30,661 nucleotides of DNA from a virus: IMG/VR virus record IMGVR_UViG_3300001460_000095, positions 2,494-33,154 of that record; one strand, given 5' to 3'. Positions 28,589 to 30,661 of the stretch are shown piece by piece. A model generated the notes under the pieces. That model was given only the letters and a program-made list of their open reading frames with translations, did no database searches and was not told where the DNA came from. Position 1 is the first letter of the stretch. Each line of letters starts with the position of its first letter. Both the position numbers and the translations under genes were made by a program.

Positions 28589-29928
28589 TTCTTCTTTTCT
28601 CTCCCTAGCATCGCCATAACCTTTGCTAGTTTTTCCATGTCCTTGCTCTTAACAGGACCTGGTTTCGTCATCGCTGTCTGGCCATCTGGTATAGTAACTT
28701 CAGTAGCTGCGTTAGCCTCGTTTTTAGTACCAACCAATTTGTTTGTGGCAACTCGGATACCATCTCTACGCTTATCTACTTTCATAGCGCTATTAGTACC
28801 TTTTGTGTAGGCTTTGTTAGCATAATGTTTACCTTGGTCTTGCGCGTGGTCACTTGCATCATTAGATGCTGTTTTAATATAGTTGCCAAGTGTCGACTTT
28901 GATAATTCGTTAACTTCGTTAGCCTCGTTCTGCTTGCGCAATTCTTTTGATACTGCAGGATGCTTATCAAGTCCAGGATGAATCTTATTCATTACTTTAG
29001 ATGCACCGGTCATATTACCACCAGCATATCTTTTATCTTTAGCAATTCCAATTCCTTGTTTTACCTGCTTAGTAGTAGGTGACATTGCTTCTAGCCGATT
29101 GGATTTAATCCGGTCAGCTGCCTTTTTCTCATCACCAGGCTTTGGCTTTTTGTAATCATCCTTGGATGTGAAATTCATACCAATCTGTATTGGTTTCTTA
29201 TACTTGGCTTGCGGACCTGCAATTCTAGCAGCAAGTTTTCTTTGACGTAAACTTGCCACTTCCTCAACACTTTCAGCAGTAGGCTTGACAGAACCTTTGC
29301 GACCCAGCATTTTGTCAGTGTACATGTTAGAACCCCTAGAGCGCTTACGTAGTGTGTTGAGAGCTTTATGAGCTTTGGGAAAGTCTTTTGTATCTATTCC
29401 ATGCTTAACATCACGACCCGCTTGGTCTCTATTATCGACAGCTTTTTTGGCATAGTCAATTGCCTTGCCCACTGATATCTCTGTAACTGGTTTTTTAGCT
29501 GCAGCAGCTGATCGTTTGGCTTGATCTTTAGCCATCATAGTTCTAATTGCATCGGCACCTTTGTGATAACTTCCACCAGGACCAAACTTCTTATCCATAC
29601 GTCTTTTATACATATCCCTGAATGAGTTTTTAGCCATGTCGTCACCATTGCCTTCATTCGCTTGAGGTTTATCATGTGACCAGCCCATTTTCTTCATACG
29701 TAAATGATCAGCCTCAACTCGAGCCAATTTTCCTTTACCCGTCTTGGGGTCATACATCATGTGAGGTTCGAAATTATCCATGGACTCGTTCTGCCTTTTT
29801 ATCGATCTGCGTTTAAGTTCTGATGCTGCATGAGTATGCAAAGGGTGATTTTGATTCCTAGCAATGTTGGAAAGCTGGGAAGATGACATTGATGCTGGAT
29901 CACTAGATCCTACGTCTTCTTTTTTCAT
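28585..29928 (-). CDS. Large lysine-rich protein with internal repeat; putative internal virion protein
   Basis: A 447-residue, strongly basic and largely disordered protein. Two related modules are visible, about 148-211 and 339-402. Each opens with V-x-E and I/L-S (VTEIS, VNELS), continues with an alanine/lysine-rich helix, and closes with RR/RK, G, and K-L/M-x-G. A third V-x-E (VEEV, residue 223) opens another segment. Between them lies KDKRYAGGNMTGASKVMNKI, a segment common in marine-phage proteins. The composition fits DNA condensation in the capsid, and the V-x-E boundaries recall prohead-protease sites, but both are inference. The start forms ATGA with the upstream gene. Confidence 0.55.
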   Translation of the reverse strand: MKKEDVGSSDPASMSSSQLSNIARNQNHPLHTHAASELKRRSIKRQNESMDNFEPHMMYDPKTGKGKLARVEADHLRMKKMGWSHDKPQANEGNGDDMAKNSFRDMYKRRMDKKFGPGGSYHKGADAIRTMMAKDQAKRSAAAAKKPVTEISVGKAIDYAKKAVDNRDQAGRDVKHGIDTKDFPKAHKALNTLRKRSRGSNMYTDKMLGRKGSVKPTAESVEEVASLRQRKLAARIAGPQAKYKKPIQIGMNFTSKDDYKKPKPGDEKKAADRIKSNRLEAMSPTTKQVKQGIGIAKDKRYAGGNMTGASKVMNKIHPGLDKHPAVSKELRKQNEANEVNELSKSTLGNYIKTASNDASDHAQDQGKHYANKAYTKGTNSAMKVDKRRDGIRVATNKLVGTKNEANAATEVTIPDGQTAMTKPGPVKSKDMEKLAKVMAMLGREKKK

Positions 29929-30659
29929 TTGCTAGGCTCTCCTGTCGTCGCTCTATTTTTTTGTCTTGCTCGAGCTAAACGGGCACGATCTATTAGTCGA
30001 TCATGCTTGATAGCATCACGTGTCTTTTCTTTGTCTATTTTACCCTTAGCGTTTTGCATGTGATCAATTGCTTCAATGTCTAAAGTTTTAGGATAGTTCT
30101 TGTCACCTGGCTTCAACTTAGGTTTGCCAGCTGCCCTACGCTTACGTATATTGTGCCATAATCCATCACCTTCACCCATGGGCTTTTGCTTCAAATAATC
30201 TTTACGTGAGATCTTTGGACCACCATATTCTTTCATTTGACCTGGTGTGATTGATTTTGCTTTGGCTGTTGATTGAGGAGTTCCATCGTCGGGTAGATTT
30301 GCATATTCTTCAATCTTTTCTATTGCATCTAACCACTGACGCGTTTTACGCTCTGGAGTTTCAACAATAACATAGTTAGATCCAAGAAATGTAATAGTGC
30401 CTACTTCATCAGTTTTCTTAATAATAACTTGTTCATCTAAGTTAAACAATCTACCTTTAACAAACGCTTCTCTTGTATCAGATACTGACTCTAGTTGAAT
30501 ATGGTTTTTAAATTCTTTTGCTTCTTTAAGACCTAAGCCTTTGCGGACATCGTTAAACAATCTTTTTGCATCTGGATTGGATAATGCTTTAGGTAGGCCC
30601 TGAGCAAAAGCTGTAAAGTCATTGCCTTTGGCATTGTCTCTTTGCTTAGACGCGGACAT
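29925..30659 (-). CDS. Basic phage protein with SH3-like segment; start may lie outside the window
   Basis: At least 244 residues. Residues about 69-112 (GRLFNLDEQVIIKKTDEVGTI, FLGSNYVIVETPERKTRQWLDAI) look like a small KOW/SH3-type barrel. ITPGQMKEYGGPKISRKDYL and GLWHNIRKRRAAGKPKLKPG follow; the GLWxNIxxKR motif is frequent in proteins of marine T4-like phages. The C-terminus is highly basic. The ATG at 30659 is two bases from the window edge, so neither an upstream extension nor its ribosome site can be checked. Possible head-associated protein. Confidence 0.55.
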   Translation of the reverse strand: MSASKQRDNAKGNDFTAFAQGLPKALSNPDAKRLFNDVRKGLGLKEAKEFKNHIQLESVSDTREAFVKGRLFNLDEQVIIKKTDEVGTITFLGSNYVIVETPERKTRQWLDAIEKIEEYANLPDDGTPQSTAKAKSITPGQMKEYGGPKISRKDYLKQKPMGEGDGLWHNIRKRRAAGKPKLKPGDKNYPKTLDIEAIDHMQNAKGKIDKEKTRDAIKHDRLIDRARLARARQKNRATTGEPSK

Positions 30660-30661
30660 AC

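Noticed and set aside
1-30661. CRISPR arrays, insertion sequences, integrase or attachment sites
   Set aside because: No repeat-spacer pattern, transposase, integrase or terminal inverted repeats were seen on reading both strands. The only clear inverted repeats are the described hairpins.

Overview
The window reads as an internal piece of a large tailed phage of the marine T4-like (myovirus) type. All convincing protein genes and the one tRNA lie on the minus strand, so transcription runs from high to low coordinates. They are packed head to tail with ATGA or TAATG overlaps and no cellular housekeeping operons. Markers that point to such a phage are a T4-type RNase H/FEN nuclease, a short PhoH-like ATPase, a class II ribonucleotide reductase, a lone A-type Fe-S carrier, a GIY-YIG nuclease, an embedded spanin pair, a single tRNA-Pro and several lysine-rich proteins of a style seen in marine T4-like genomes. 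The DNA is visibly AT-rich (not counted). The host is not identifiable from sequence; a marine Gram-negative bacterium is likely because a lipoprotein spanin is present. In the descriptions below, upstream means higher coordinate.

Regions, in transcription order. (1) 30,659-25,277: lysine-rich or acidic phage proteins of unknown or possibly structural/internal-head function. They include a 447-residue protein with an internal repeat, a protein with a calcium-loop motif, a histidine-rich protein with three HxH motifs, and a coiled-coil protein with a C-terminal membrane anchor. (2) 25,287-23,786: a probable lysis module with an inner-membrane spanin, an outer-membrane lipoprotein spanin starting inside it, and a class 3 lipase. 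(3) 23,785-16,331: nucleotide and DNA metabolism. This block holds nrdJ, a zinc-ribbon miniprotein, a GIY-YIG nuclease, an IscA-like carrier, a phosphoribosyltransferase, GMP reductase, RNase H and PhoH. (4) 16,322-4,017: a dense sugar/modification island with four GT25-like proteins, three GT-A (GT8-like) proteins, a possible GT-B protein, a possible GT42/DUF115-like protein, four SAM methyltransferases, a UDP-glucuronate-4-epimerase-like enzyme, a radical SAM enzyme and a 2OG/Fe(II) oxygenase. (5) 3,961-15: small genes (zincin, LigA-related, two miniproteins), a glycine-zipper exported protein, tRNA-Pro(UGG), a membrane-anchored coiled coil, two more 2OG/Fe(II) oxygenases and a compact PLP aminotransferase-like protein.

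How the parts may work together: GMP reductase, the phosphoribosyltransferase and the reductase would reshape nucleotide pools for replication of an AT-rich genome. The Fe-S carrier could serve the phage radical SAM enzyme or host enzymes. The glycosyltransferase/methyltransferase/oxygenase/aminotransferase island looks like a complete decorating pathway for a glycan or peptide target (host surface, virion protein or phage DNA), but the substrate cannot be read from sequence. Three good sigma70-like promoters, one leftward terminator directly against a start codon, and one rightward terminator with no rightward gene were found. The function of about a third of the genes remains unknown.
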